NCBI GenBank assembly: GCA_045531965.1
Contig: JAZSFA010000040.1
Span: 1 to 64,000 of the forward strand
Direction: 5' to 3'
Source: CAMEON01 sp045531965
GTDB lineage: Bacteria > Bacillota > Clostridia > Oscillospirales > CAG-272
Length of the DNA stretch: 64,000 nt
A program made the position numbers and the translations under genes. Within the stretch, counting starts at the first letter, position 1; each line of letters opens with the position of its first letter. Under the pieces are notes generated by a model. That model saw only the letters and a program-made list of their open reading frames with translations, ran no database searches and was not told where the DNA came from. Shown piece by piece: positions 1 through 8,441 of this stretch.

Positions 1-81
1 TTAAATGACCTCCTTTGCTGTTTTTATTTGTGCAGTTGGCAGCCGCACTTCTATTATACAGCAAAGGAGTTGTTATGTCAT
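1..81 (-). promoter_or_regulatory. Promoter and ribosome site of a gene lying left of the window
   Basis: Reading the minus strand, ATGACA (81-76), a 17-bp spacer and TATAAT (58-53) form a good sigma-A promoter. A strong AAAGGAGG ribosome site follows at 16-9, eight bases before the window edge, so a leftward gene must start at or just beyond base 1. None of its coding sequence is visible. Confidence 0.65.
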
Positions 82-104
82 TATCAACTATGTAATTCTT
101 ACCG

Positions 105-127
105 AACCACGCGTCTAACGCGTGGTT
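105..127 (+). terminator. Hairpin, 10-bp stem, 3-nt loop
   Basis: AACCACGCGT at 105-114 pairs perfectly with ACGCGTGGTT at 118-127 and is followed by TTTA on the plus strand. It may be a weak terminator, or part of the intergenic spacer between ddh and the off-window leftward gene. No plus-strand gene ends here in the window, so its role is uncertain. Confidence 0.35.
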
Positions 128-140
128 TTACTATACAACA

Positions 141-170
141 AGACCCTCTGCGGAACATCGCAGAGGGTCT
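141..170. terminator. Terminator hairpin after ddh
   Basis: AGACCCTCTGCG at 141-152 pairs with CGCAGAGGGTCT at 159-170 (12-bp perfect stem, 6-nt loop). It lies 7 bases beyond the ddh stop codon on the minus strand. The minus-strand exit is not very T-rich, so it is a strong hairpin but not a textbook terminator. Confidence 0.6.
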
Positions 171-177
171 TTCATTC

Positions 178-1155
178 TTACAACATTTTCGCTCTCAATT
201 CCTCTGCCGACAGGGGGGAAAGATCGGCGGGGGCTACGTCGAAGACGGTGTAGCAGCCGTTCATGCCGCGGTTATGCATCTTATGGATGGCACGGGCATA
301 GGCGACAAGCACCGAGGAGGTGAACTCGGGATTGGAGTCCAGGGTCAGCTTATACTCGATGACGTGTCTGTTTTCGTGGTTCCAGCCGGTTTCGCCCGTA
401 CGGATGACCGAACCGCCGTGGGGAATGCCCATGTGGTCGCGCTTGAGTTCTTCCATGGTGATGAAGGTGACGGTGGTATCGTAGTCGGCAAAATACTTGG
501 GCATGGTCTTGATCTCTCGCTCAATGCGGGCAAGGTCAGCGCCCTCGGCAGCCACCACAAAACATTCACGGGTGTGCTTTTCGCGGGTAGAAAGCTCGGG
601 CTGCTTCCCTGCTCTGACGGCGTCCAAGGCCTCGGGAACGGGGACGGTATACTGTCTGGCATCCAGCACGCCCTCGATACGGCGGATGGCATCCGAGTGT
701 CCCTGGCTGACACCGCGTCCCCAGAAGGTATAATCCTTACCGTCGGGGAGGATGGCGGAAGCGTAGAGGCGGTTGACCGAGAACATCCCGGGATCCCAGC
801 CGGCGGAGATCAGGGCGATGTGACCCGTCTCTTTTGCGGCGGCGTGGACGCGGGCAAAGTGGGCGGGGATATCAGCATGGGTGTCGAAGCTGTCCACCAC
901 GTTGAAATCATGGGCGAGGGCGGGGGTCATTTCGGGCAGGTCGGTGGCGCTGCCGCCGCAGATGATCAGCACGTCGATGTCCTGCTTATGATCCAAAAGA
1001 TCACAAGCACGGTAAACGGGGACGTTGGTATGGGGTTGGACGTTGGCAGGGTCACGGCGGGTGTAGATCCCTGTGAGGGTCATGTCGGGGGCGGCAGTAA
1101 CCGCGCATTCCACGCCTCTGCCTAAATTGCCATAACCATAAATCGCGATATTCAT
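178..1155 (-). CDS. ddh: meso-diaminopimelate dehydrogenase
   Basis: The 325-residue protein has an N-terminal Rossmann motif GYGNLG (residues 7-12) and the overall sequence of the NADPH-dependent meso-DAP dehydrogenase family, close to the family's usual length of about 325. It aminates tetrahydrodipicolinate to meso-diaminopimelate in one step, feeding lysine and peptidoglycan synthesis in the cytoplasm and bypassing the succinylase/acetylase routes. The start is supported by AAAGGAG just upstream and a promoter at 1193-1221. It is transcribed alone, divergently from the HAD phosphatase gene, and is followed by a strong hairpin at 141-170. The identification rests on family resemblance read by eye. 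Confidence 0.9.
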   Translation of the reverse strand: MNIAIYGYGNLGRGVECAVTAAPDMTLTGIYTRRDPANVQPHTNVPVYRACDLLDHKQDIDVLIICGGSATDLPEMTPALAHDFNVVDSFDTHADIPAHFARVHAAAKETGHIALISAGWDPGMFSVNRLYASAILPDGKDYTFWGRGVSQGHSDAIRRIEGVLDARQYTVPVPEALDAVRAGKQPELSTREKHTRECFVVAAEGADLARIEREIKTMPKYFADYDTTVTFITMEELKRDHMGIPHGGSVIRTGETGWNHENRHVIEYKLTLDSNPEFTSSVLVAYARAIHKMHNRGMNGCYTVFDVAPADLSPLSAEELRAKML

Positions 1156-1192
1156 ATATTCAACTCCTTTGGGAAGAAAAAATCACGGTGGT

Positions 1193-1221
1193 ATTATACC
1201 ATGATTTCATGAAAATTGCAA
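1193..1221 (-). promoter_or_regulatory. ddh promoter
   Basis: On the minus strand, TTGCAA (1221-1216), a 17-bp spacer and TATAAT (1198-1193) precede the ddh ribosome site. The same TTGCAA -35 variant recurs at several other promoters in this window. Confidence 0.7.
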
Positions 1222-1273
1222 GTGGTTTTGCTAAATCCTGCAGATTTTTTTGCCGAGATTTATGGTTGATGAC

Positions 1274-1302
1274 TTGCGAAAGCAAAAAAAGTATGTTATA
1301 AT
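1274..1302 (+). promoter_or_regulatory. Promoter of the HAD phosphatase-radA pair
   Basis: TTGCGA (1274-1279), 17 bp, then TATAAT (1297-1302) preceded by TGT, i.e. an extended -10. An AGGAGG ribosome site lies about 20 bases downstream, just before the ATG at 1333. Confidence 0.6.
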
Positions 1303-1332
1303 ATAATCAAAATAAGAAAAGGAGGATGGATT

Positions 1333-2010
1333 ATGTACCGTGCTGTCATCTTTGATCTTGACGGAACGCTGCTGGACACGTTGGACGATTTAACCGATGC
1401 CGTAAATCACGCGTTATCTTCGGTGGGGCTTCCTTGCCACACGCGGGACAGTATCCGTCTCTTTGTGGGTAATGGGGTGGCAAAGCTCATTGACCTTGCC
1501 GTTCCCGCGGATTGTTCAGCGGAGATCAAGACGCAGGTTTTAGCGCTTTTTAAAACCTATTATTCCGCCCACAGTTGTAACAAGACCCAGCCTTACGATG
1601 GCATCGTGCCCCTGCTTTCCAAACTGAAACAGGCGGGCGTCAAAACTGCTATTGTATCCAACAAATATGATGGGGCGGTTAAAGCCTTGTCCCGAGACTA
1701 TTTCGGGGATCTGATCCACATTGCCGTTGGCGAGCGAGAGGACGAGGGTATACGAAAGAAGCCTGCTCCCGATACGCTTCTGATAGCACTCAATGCCTTG
1801 GGCGTTTACTCCGAGGATGCCGTTTACGTTGGAGATTCCGACGTGGACATACAAACGGCTGCTGCCGCGCGTATGCCCTGCATTTCTGTATCGTGGGGAT
1901 TCCGTGATAAAGCATTTCTACTGTCTCACGGTGCGCGGGTCATTGTGGACACCCCTGCCGCACTTCGCGGCATGATCCTACCTGAAGGAGAAAATGATGA
2001 AAGGTTCTAA
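1333..2010 (+). CDS. HAD-superfamily phosphatase, phosphoglycolate phosphatase-like
   Basis: The 225-residue protein has all HAD motifs: DLDGT at residues 8-12 (catalytic Asp8 and Asp10), a motif II serine in the IVSNK stretch, a motif III lysine in KKPAPD, and the acidic motif IV VGDSDVD. The helical cap inserted after motif I matches subfamily IA enzymes such as phosphoglycolate phosphatase Gph or pyrophosphatase PpaX. The real substrate cannot be told from sequence. AAGGAGG precedes the ATG. The 3' end overlaps radA by 14-17 bases, so the two are surely cotranscribed and perhaps translationally coupled. A housekeeping role in clearing 2-phosphoglycolate from damaged DNA ends would fit the pairing but is inference. 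Confidence 0.82.
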   Translation: MYRAVIFDLDGTLLDTLDDLTDAVNHALSSVGLPCHTRDSIRLFVGNGVAKLIDLAVPADCSAEIKTQVLALFKTYYSAHSCNKTQPYDGIVPLLSKLKQAGVKTAIVSNKYDGAVKALSRDYFGDLIHIAVGEREDEGIRKKPAPDTLLIALNALGVYSEDAVYVGDSDVDIQTAAAARMPCISVSWGFRDKAFLLSHGARVIVDTPAALRGMILPEGENDERF

Positions 2011-3382
2011 AACCATATACGTATGCGCCGAATGCGGCGCGCAAAGTCCCAAATGGACAGGCAAATGCCTTCACTGCGGTCAATGGAATACCATGGTGGA
2101 AGAGGTTTATCAACCTGAGCCTGAGAAGACTATCAAACGTCGTCCTTCCCTGTCGGGGACGAACGGCGACAACAAGGCAACCGCCTATAAACAATTGACC
2201 ACCCCCAGTTATATGCGCTCCGATAGCGGTCTTTTTGAGCTTGACCGCGTTCTCGGCGGGGGACTTGTGCTTGGATCTGTGGTTCTTTTGTCGGGCGAAC
2301 CCGGCATTGGTAAGTCCACACTCCTCATGCAAATCTCCGATGCCTTGGGACAGGATCGAAAAGTGTTGTACGTATCGGGCGAGGAGTCGGGGGGACAGCT
2401 CAAGTTGCGTGCTGAGCGCTTGGGGGTCACGGGTGAGCATCTGTATATTCTGACCGAGACCAATCTTGAAAAGATTCTGGAAGAATCGGATGAAATCAAG
2501 CCCGACGTCATGATTCTTGACTCTATACAAACCATATATTCCGACAGAGTGAATTCTGCCCCCGGAAGCATTACGCAAGTCCGTGAATGCGCGCTCACCT
2601 TTATCAACAAAGCCAAGGCTGAGGGAATCTCCATGCTACTGGTAGGTCATGTCAACAAGGAAGGCGGCATTGCGGGTCCCAAGGTTCTTGAGCATATGGT
2701 AGATGCTGTCTTGTACTTTGAAGGTGAACGTCAGCAGGCTTACCGTATCATCCGCGCCGTGAAGAACCGTTACGGTTCCACCAATGAGATTGGTGTTTTT
2801 GAAATGACCGACCGTGGGCTTGACGAAGTTGCCAATCCCTCTGAAATGCTGCTTTCAGGTCGTCCAAAGAATGTATCCGGAAATGCCGCCTTATGCTCGA
2901 TGGAGGGCACCCGACCGCTGATAGCAGAAATTCAGGCGTTGGTGACCCCTACGGTGTTTCCTTCGCCGCGGCGCACCTCCAACGGTGTGGATTACAACCG
3001 AGTTTATCTGATCTTAGCAGTCCTTGAGAAGAGACTGGGGCTGAAATTCTATCAGAACGACGTTTATCTTAACGTGGTAGGCGGTTTGTCCATCGGAGAG
3101 CCTGCCGCGGACTTAGCCATTGCCGCTGCTATGATCTCTTCTCTCACCGATCGTATCGTGCCCGATGATCTTTTGGTCATCGGAGAGTTGGGATTGGCAG
3201 GCGAGATCCGTGCTGTGTCCAATTTGGATCAGCGAGTTCGCGAAGCTGCCCGCCTGGGCTTTACTCGCGCCATTGTCCCTTACCGTAACACCGAAAAACG
3301 CCCCCTCAAGGTGGAAGGAATGAAAATCATACCCGTGCGGAGCGTGTACGAGGTATTGAAGGAATTGAAGGAGCCGACTTAA
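1997..3382 (+). CDS. radA: DNA repair ATPase RadA (Sms)
   Basis: RadA promotes branch migration of recombination intermediates. The 461-residue protein shows an N-terminal C4 zinc finger (Cys10, 13, 24, 27), a RecA-like ATPase core with Walker A GEPGIGKST near residue 100, the RadA-specific KNRYG motif (usually KNRFG) near residue 255, and a C-terminal Lon-protease-like domain without apparent proteolytic function. Length is typical. Two ATGs lie side by side (1994 and 1997); the second has the better spacing from the AAGGAG at about 1986, so it was chosen. The gene overlaps the upstream phosphatase gene, and its 3' end overlaps the convergent lipase-like gene by 56 bases. Confidence 0.95.
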   Translation: MKGSKTIYVCAECGAQSPKWTGKCLHCGQWNTMVEEVYQPEPEKTIKRRPSLSGTNGDNKATAYKQLTTPSYMRSDSGLFELDRVLGGGLVLGSVVLLSGEPGIGKSTLLMQISDALGQDRKVLYVSGEESGGQLKLRAERLGVTGEHLYILTETNLEKILEESDEIKPDVMILDSIQTIYSDRVNSAPGSITQVRECALTFINKAKAEGISMLLVGHVNKEGGIAGPKVLEHMVDAVLYFEGERQQAYRIIRAVKNRYGSTNEIGVFEMTDRGLDEVANPSEMLLSGRPKNVSGNAALCSMEGTRPLIAEIQALVTPTVFPSPRRTSNGVDYNRVYLILAVLEKRLGLKFYQNDVYLNVVGGLSIGEPAADLAIAAAMISSLTDRIVPDDLLVIGELGLAGEIRAVSNLDQRVREAARLGFTRAIVPYRNTEKRPLKVEGMKIIPVRSVYEVLKELKEPT

Positions 3383-3983
3383 GGTCACTTAATTCGTTAA
3401 TATATGCTTGGGAAGTATGCGCCTTTACGGGGCCGTACTTCCCTTTTTCTCCAATCTCGATCATATGGATATGACGAAAGCCAAAAGCTGCGGGGGGCAG
3501 ATGGGTGACGATATCCGAGACGTTTCGTATGGTATGAAAATTTTGCAGTCGTGCCTCTACCTCTTTGGGCAGTTTCCCTTTGACGACCCGCGGACAGCCA
3601 AAGCCGTATCCTTCGATGTGAAGCGTTTTTCCGAAGATGCCGGCCAAGGTTTCCTGCGCCAAAAGGGATAGTGCCGCACCGTGCGAATACCCGATACACA
3701 GGACAGCTTCTACCTTTTTTCGCTTGATGGTCAAATTGATCTCAGACAGCACTTCTTGCTTCATGGCATTCCACACCTTGTAAAAGCCTCGATGGACGAA
3801 CCAAGGCTCCCCCCTGTCGATTTTTACAGTTCTGAAATTCAGATTGTTCTTCCAGTCCTCCAAGCCATCGCTCCATTCAAACAACAAATAGCTGATGTTC
3901 CCTTCGGTTTCAATGGCATAGTCTCCGCCTTCCGCGGTATGTATGTAATTGGCATTCAGACATCTTTTAAAAAGTTCCAACAC
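3327..3983 (-). CDS. Class 3 lipase-like alpha/beta hydrolase
   Basis: The 218-residue protein contains GYSHG at residues 98-102, the GxSxG nucleophile elbow with Ser100, followed by a fungal-lipase-type segment ending in a plausible His (HTSQAY region). This matches class 3 lipase-fold hydrolases. No signal peptide is seen, so it is probably cytoplasmic; the substrate is unknown. The start is a GTG at 3983, supported by AAGGGGGG eight bases upstream; no in-frame ATG has comparable support. Its last 56 bases lie inside the 3' end of convergent radA, an unusually long tail overlap. The residues after about 195 (Ser/Pro/Arg-rich) may simply reflect reading through radA codons. Confidence 0.7.
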   Translation of the reverse strand: MLELFKRCLNANYIHTAEGGDYAIETEGNISYLLFEWSDGLEDWKNNLNFRTVKIDRGEPWFVHRGFYKVWNAMKQEVLSEINLTIKRKKVEAVLCIGYSHGAALSLLAQETLAGIFGKTLHIEGYGFGCPRVVKGKLPKEVEARLQNFHTIRNVSDIVTHLPPAAFGFRHIHMIEIGEKGKYGPVKAHTSQAYINELSDLKSAPSIPSIPRTRSARV

Positions 3984-4061
3984 AGAAGCATCCCCCCTTG
4001 CGATCCCATTCTTTGTCTAAAAGATATACGACAGCATATGTTTTTCCGTGAAAAACGGTGA

Positions 4062-4090
4062 TTGACAAGTTACGCATTGTGTGCTATAAT
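4062..4090 (+). promoter_or_regulatory. manA-glk promoter, perfect consensus
   Basis: TTGACA (4062-4067), exactly 17 bp, TATAAT (4085-4090), with TGC just upstream giving an extended -10. All twelve hexamer positions match the sigma-A consensus. Transcription would begin near 4097, which argues for the manA start at 4120 and not the ATG at 4105. Confidence 0.88.
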
Positions 4091-4119
4091 GCCCTTAGTT
4101 TTTCATGTACGAGGTGTCT

Positions 4120-5073
4120 ATGAATCATTTTGAACCTATCAAGCTTTCACCTGCTTTCAAGGATTATCTTTGGGGCGGCGTGCGGTTAAAAGAAGAATTT
4201 AATAAATCCTGTGAGTTTGAAAGAGTTGCTGAAAGCTGGGAGTTGTCAGCACACAAGGATGGACAAAGTACGGTTATGAGCGGCTCGTTCAGCGGGCTTT
4301 CGCTGTCGGATTATATCCAGGCTATCGGTAAGGCTACTTTAGGAAAGAACTGCGAAAAATACGACTATTTTCCCCTGCTCATCAAGCTGATCGATGCCAA
4401 AGGTGATCTCTCGGTACAGGTACATCCCTCGGACGCATACGCTTTGGAAAACGAAGGCGAATATGGCAAGACCGAGATGTGGTATATCCTTGATTGTGAT
4501 GAGGACGCCGCGCTCTACTATGGATTTGCCCAAGACACGACACGCGAGGCGTATGAGACAGCCATCAAGGAAGGCAGGTTGACCGACCTTCTCAATCGCG
4601 TACCTGTCAAGCGGGGAGACGTATTCTTTATCCCTGCGGGTACAGTACACGCCATCGGCGCGGGGATCCTCATTTGCGAGATTCAGCAAAATTCCAACAC
4701 AACCTATCGTGTATATGACTACAACCGCCGAGATAAGAACGGTGAGCTTCGCCCGTTGCACGTGGAAAAGGCATTGGAGGTTTCTACTTTAACAAAATCT
4801 CCCGATCTTCCCATCATTCCCGAAGAAGATGACGTTTTGCTGGCTGAGTGTTCTTATTTTCATGTGCGCCGCCTTCGCGTTCATGGAGAGCGGATCATTC
4901 CGATCACCGAAAATAGTTTTGTTTCTCTCGTGGTAACCGGAGGACAAGGTTTTATTGACGAAAACGGACAGCGTTTGGATTTTGAGAAGGGGGACAGCCT
5001 TTTTATCCCCGCACAATCAAAACATTTTGTCATTTCAGGCGATTGCGAGTTGATTATGACACAAGCAAACTGA
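4120..5073 (+). CDS. manA: Mannose-6-phosphate isomerase, class I
   Basis: ManA interconverts mannose 6-phosphate and fructose 6-phosphate. Zinc ligands are visible: Gln100 and His102 in QVHP, Glu119 in GKTEMW, and His177 in AGTVHAIG, in a cupin fold. The 317-residue length matches short Firmicute class I enzymes. The ATG at 4120 has a GAGG ribosome site and suitable distance to the predicted transcript start; an in-frame ATG at 4105 lacks both. It is followed 17 bases later by a ROK sugar kinase, so the pair would feed hexoses into glycolysis or GDP-mannose synthesis. Confidence 0.92.
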   Translation: MNHFEPIKLSPAFKDYLWGGVRLKEEFNKSCEFERVAESWELSAHKDGQSTVMSGSFSGLSLSDYIQAIGKATLGKNCEKYDYFPLLIKLIDAKGDLSVQVHPSDAYALENEGEYGKTEMWYILDCDEDAALYYGFAQDTTREAYETAIKEGRLTDLLNRVPVKRGDVFFIPAGTVHAIGAGILICEIQQNSNTTYRVYDYNRRDKNGELRPLHVEKALEVSTLTKSPDLPIIPEEDDVLLAECSYFHVRRLRVHGERIIPITENSFVSLVVTGGQGFIDENGQRLDFEKGDSLFIPAQSKHFVISGDCELIMTQAN

Positions 5074-5090
5074 CAGGAGGCAGCATTCAT

Positions 5091-6041
5091 ATGTATTATC
5101 TTGGAATAGATTTGGGCGGCACCAACATTGCCGCAGGTTTGGTTGATGAAAACGGAAAGATTCTGTACAGCGACAGCATCCCTACGTTGAAAGAGCGACA
5201 TTGGGCTGAAATTATCAAGGATATGGCAGCACTTTCCAAAAAGATCGTGGCTGAAAGCGGGCACGACTTATCAGAGGTTGCCGCTGTGGGTATCGGTTGC
5301 CCCGGCACCATTGATAAAATTAAGGGAGAGGTGGTTTATTCCAACAATATTGTGATGAATCACGTGCCCATGGCGAAGGAATTTCAGAAGTATTTGGATC
5401 TGCCCGTCTTTTTGGAAAACGACGCCAACGCGGCTGCTTTAGGCGAGTATGCCACCTATGGAGACGGTGTTGACAGCTACGTCTTCATCACGCTGGGTAC
5501 CGGGGTTGGCGGCGGCATCATTCTGAGTGGCAAGGTGTATTCGGGCTTCAACGGTGCCGGCGCTGAAATTGGTCATCAAACCCTGATCTTTGACGGCAAG
5601 CCCTGTACCTGTGGCAGGAAAGGCTGTCTGGAAGCCTATGCTTCGGTGACCGCCTTGATTGAGCAAACCCAAGAAGCCATGGCTGACCATCCCGAGTCCA
5701 TGATGCACGCTTGGGCTGACAGCCATGGTCGTGTCACGGGTCGCACAGCCTTTGAATGTGCCCTTGCGGGTGACCCCGTTGCCATGGCGGTTCGTGACAG
5801 ATATCTGTCTTACGTAGCTGAGGGCATATGCAGTATCGTTAACGTTCTGCAACCCGAAATTCTTGCTATCGGCGGCGGCATCAGCCGTGAGGGGGATACG
5901 TTGTTGAATCCCATCAAAGCGTATTTTGCAAGTAATGACTACAACAAACACATGACAAAAACCGATATTCGGATTGCCAAACTGTTTGGTGATGCGGGCA
6001 TTGTAGGTGCCGCCAAGACGGCACAGCAAAGACTGTCATAA
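5091..6041 (+). CDS. glk: ROK-family glucokinase
   Basis: The 316-residue protein carries the ATP-binding DLGGTN motif (residues 7-12), catalytic Asp111 in ENDANAA, a Glu159-x-x-His162 sugar/zinc motif, and the ROK zinc motif CxCGxxGC (Cys172, 174, 179). This fits cytoplasmic glucokinase, although related ROK kinases act on fructose or mannose, and neighbouring manA makes those possible. An upstream in-frame start at 5043 would overlap manA; the ATG at 5091 with AGGAGG at about 5076-5081 is preferred. It ends at a strong bidirectional terminator. Confidence 0.87.
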   Translation: MYYLGIDLGGTNIAAGLVDENGKILYSDSIPTLKERHWAEIIKDMAALSKKIVAESGHDLSEVAAVGIGCPGTIDKIKGEVVYSNNIVMNHVPMAKEFQKYLDLPVFLENDANAAALGEYATYGDGVDSYVFITLGTGVGGGIILSGKVYSGFNGAGAEIGHQTLIFDGKPCTCGRKGCLEAYASVTALIEQTQEAMADHPESMMHAWADSHGRVTGRTAFECALAGDPVAMAVRDRYLSYVAEGICSIVNVLQPEILAIGGGISREGDTLLNPIKAYFASNDYNKHMTKTDIRIAKLFGDAGIVGAAKTAQQRLS

Positions 6042-6075
6042 AGAAAAAGCACTGCTTTTGCAGTGCTTTTTCTTT
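6041..6075. terminator. Bidirectional terminator between glk and the his operon
   Basis: A long stem AAGAAAAAGCACTGC / GCAGTGCTTTTTCTT with a TTTT loop spans 6041-6074. T-rich on both strands, it can end both the manA-glk transcript and the convergent histidine operon, whose last gene stops at 6084. Confidence 0.9.
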
Positions 6076-6083
6076 CTTTCGGC

Positions 6084-6737
6084 TTACACCATTTTTTCCT
6101 GCTTGACCTTTTTGTCGATCACGTGTCGGGATGCCAGCTCACGGTGAATATCTTCAAGAGAGATGCCCATTTGGATCATGAGCACCATCACGTGGTAGCA
6201 AAGGTCGGCGATTTCGTAGACTGTCTCTCGCTTATCATTGGCTTTTCCTGCAATGATCACTTCGGTGGCTTCCTCGCCGATCTTTTTGAGGATCTTATCG
6301 GTGCCCTTTTCAAAGAGGTAGGTTGTATAAGAGCCCTCCTTCTTTTCAATCTTACGACCGAGCAGCAGCTTCATCAGTCCCTCATAGGAGAATTCAGATA
6401 GCTCGTCGCTGTCGTAAACGGGATATTCGAAGCAGGATGTTGTGCCTTTGTGGCAAGCGGGACCGTCAGGCTCGACAACGACAACCAAAGCGTCCTTATC
6501 GCAATCGGCAGTGATAGAGACGATATGTTGATAGTTGCCGCTGGTCTCGCCTTTGAGCCAAAGTTCCTGACGAGATCGGCTCCAGAAGCAGGTCAAACCC
6601 TTCTCCATGGAGATCTGCAAGGATTCGCGGTTCATGTAGGCAAGGGTCAGCACGCGCTTGGTGACGGCATCCACCACGATGGCGGGAATCAGACCCTTCT
6701 CGTCAAATTTCAATTCGTCAATATTCATGTTGATCAT
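6084..6737 (-). CDS. hisIE: Bifunctional phosphoribosyl-AMP cyclohydrolase / phosphoribosyl-ATP pyrophosphatase
   Basis: The N-terminal HisI domain (about residues 1-110) shows the metal-binding stretch with WSRSR, TADCDKD and CHKGTTSCF. The C-terminal HisE domain (about 120-217) has the MazG-like EEATEVIIAGK and DLCYH helices. Together they catalyse histidine steps 2 and 3: pyrophosphate removal from PR-ATP and opening of the adenine ring. It is the last gene of the his operon, 10 bases after hisF, with GAGGA upstream of the ATG. The fused form and 217-residue length are usual for Clostridia. Confidence 0.95.
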   Translation of the reverse strand: MINMNIDELKFDEKGLIPAIVVDAVTKRVLTLAYMNRESLQISMEKGLTCFWSRSRQELWLKGETSGNYQHIVSITADCDKDALVVVVEPDGPACHKGTTSCFEYPVYDSDELSEFSYEGLMKLLLGRKIEKKEGSYTTYLFEKGTDKILKKIGEEATEVIIAGKANDKRETVYEIADLCYHVMVLMIQMGISLEDIHRELASRHVIDKKVKQEKMV

Positions 6738-6747
6738 AGATTTATCC

Positions 6748-7506
6748 TCACAATCTTACGGGAATACCGTGGTTTTTCAGTTCGTTCTTTAAATCAGGAA
6801 TAGCCACCTCTCCAAAATGGAAGATGGAGGCAGCAAGACCCGCGTCCACCCCCGGAAGGGTGTTGAACAGGGTGGTAAAGTGGTCGATGCACCCCGCGCC
6901 CCCCGAGGCAATGACGGGCACCGACACGAGGTCACAGACCGCTTTCAGCATTTCAAGATCGAAGCCCCTCTTGACTCCGTCGGTATCAATGGAGTTGACC
7001 ACGATCTCACCTGCACCGTGATCTACGCAGAATTTGATCCACTCCAGGGCATCCATGCCGGTGTTTTCTCTGCCGCCCTTGGCAAAGACGCGAAAAACAC
7101 CGTCCACACGCTTGACGTCCACGGAGAGCACCACGCATTGGTCTCCGTAGCGTTTGGCGGCTTCTTCAACGAGGGCAGGATTACGGATGGCGCCCGAGTT
7201 GACGCTGACCTTATCCGCGCCGCATTTGAGGACGCGGTCAAAGTCGTCCAGGGTGTTGATGCCGCCGCCCACAGTCAGTGGAATGAAAATGGTGGATGCT
7301 ACTTCGGTGAGAATATCGGTAAAGAGCTTGCGACCTTCGTGGGAGGCGGTAATATCGTAGAATACCAACTCATCGGCACCATGCTCGCTGTAATACTGTC
7401 CCAATGCCACGGGAGAGGACACGTCCTTGAGTCCCTCAAAGTTGACCCCCTTGACCACCCGTCCGTCGCGGACGTCGAGACAAGGGATAATGCGTTTGGT
7501 GATCAT
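6748..7506 (-). CDS. hisF: Imidazole glycerol phosphate synthase, cyclase subunit
   Basis: HisF is a (beta/alpha)8 barrel of 252 residues. The catalytic Asp11 in CLDVRDGRVVKG and the second acid in VLSVDVKRVDG near residue 130 are present, as is the phosphate-binding loop around SGGAG. It takes ammonia from HisH to convert PRFAR to IGP and AICAR. Its start overlaps the hisA stop by 4 bases, typical of translational coupling, and GGAGGG precedes the ATG. Confidence 0.97.
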   Translation of the reverse strand: MITKRIIPCLDVRDGRVVKGVNFEGLKDVSSPVALGQYYSEHGADELVFYDITASHEGRKLFTDILTEVASTIFIPLTVGGGINTLDDFDRVLKCGADKVSVNSGAIRNPALVEEAAKRYGDQCVVLSVDVKRVDGVFRVFAKGGRENTGMDALEWIKFCVDHGAGEIVVNSIDTDGVKRGFDLEMLKAVCDLVSVPVIASGGAGCIDHFTTLFNTLPGVDAGLAASIFHFGEVAIPDLKNELKNHGIPVRL

Positions 7507-8219
7507 TTCGATCCCTCCTTAATGGCGGCCTTGAGATCAATAGCCCCTGTGTAATATGCCTTTCCAATGATCGCTGCATAAAGATCCAGCGCACGGAGGC
7601 GTGTCACGTCCTCCATGGAGGAAACACCGCCAGATGCCACGATCTGCAGATCAAATCTTTGTGCCATTTCTCGGTAAAGCTCGTGGTTGGCGCCCATCAT
7701 GGCGCCGTCCTTAGAGATATCGGTAGAGATAATGGTTTTAACACCCAGCTTCTGCATCCTCTCGCAGAAAGTCATGGCGTCGTCCTCAGAGGTCTCCAAC
7801 CAACCCTTGATGGCAACCTTACCGTCCTTGATATCCACACCTACAGCGATTTTGTCACCGTACGCGTCGAGGGCGGCTTTAAGAAAATCAGGATCTTTGA
7901 CAGCGGCAGTGCCGAGAATCACACGGCTGACACCCGCGTCGATATAGGCTTTGACGGTCTCCATGGAGCGGATACCTCCACCGATCTCCACGCGGAGATT
8001 TGTTTCGCAGGCGATCTTTGCCACGGTGGGCAGATTGGGTGTGGTACCGTCGCGGGCACCCTCCAGGTCTACCATGTGGATCCAGGTAGCTCCCGAGGCT
8101 TCAAAGTTGCGAGCGACCGACAGGGGATCGTCGGAATAGACGGTCATGTTAGCATAATCGCCTTTATAAAGTCGGACGGCCTTGCCGTCGTAGAGGTCAA
8201 TGGCGGGGAAAATGAGCAT
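7503..8219 (-). CDS. hisA: ProFAR isomerase
   Basis: HisA performs the Amadori rearrangement of ProFAR to PRFAR. The 238-residue TIM barrel starts with FPAIDLYDGKAVRL, carrying catalytic Asp8, and has a second acid in GVDIKDG near residue 129; the two-fold half-barrel resemblance to neighbouring HisF is evident. AGAGGAG lies upstream of the ATG. It sits between the DUF6440-like gene (15-base gap) and hisF (4-base overlap). Confidence 0.96.
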   Translation of the reverse strand: MLIFPAIDLYDGKAVRLYKGDYANMTVYSDDPLSVARNFEASGATWIHMVDLEGARDGTTPNLPTVAKIACETNLRVEIGGGIRSMETVKAYIDAGVSRVILGTAAVKDPDFLKAALDAYGDKIAVGVDIKDGKVAIKGWLETSEDDAMTFCERMQKLGVKTIISTDISKDGAMMGANHELYREMAQRFDLQIVASGGVSSMEDVTRLRALDLYAAIIGKAYYTGAIDLKAAIKEGSK

Positions 8220-8234
8220 AATGATACTCCTCTG

Positions 8235-8441
8235 TTAATCTTCTTCGTCTTGGGGAATGGCGGTAACGACGGGGGTGCCGTCTGTTTGCAAAAGAACAGT
8301 CAGACCTCCCGCATAGCCCGATACTGTCCACAAATAGTTTACGCCGGTCTTGCGGTCAACCAGCACGCGAGCCTGGAAGGCGTCAAAGGCACCGCCTGAC
8401 ACCTCGGTACAAACAAAGCGATCGGTTTTCTCGGGTTTCAT
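8235..8441 (-). CDS. Small DUF6440-like protein inside the his operon
   Basis: The open frame extends up to 8528 (97 residues), but the ATG at 8441 has GGAG six bases upstream and gives a 68-residue protein of compact family-like size; ATG at 8453 is another option. The core VLVDRKTGVNYLW followed by GYAGGLTVLLQ resembles the DUF6440 pattern DxxTGVxYL...GxAGGLTxL, from memory. No signal peptide or membrane segment is seen. It lies between hisH and hisA and is probably cotranscribed, but no role in histidine synthesis is known. Confidence 0.6.
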   Translation of the reverse strand: MKPEKTDRFVCTEVSGGAFDAFQARVLVDRKTGVNYLWTVSGYAGGLTVLLQTDGTPVVTAIPQDEED

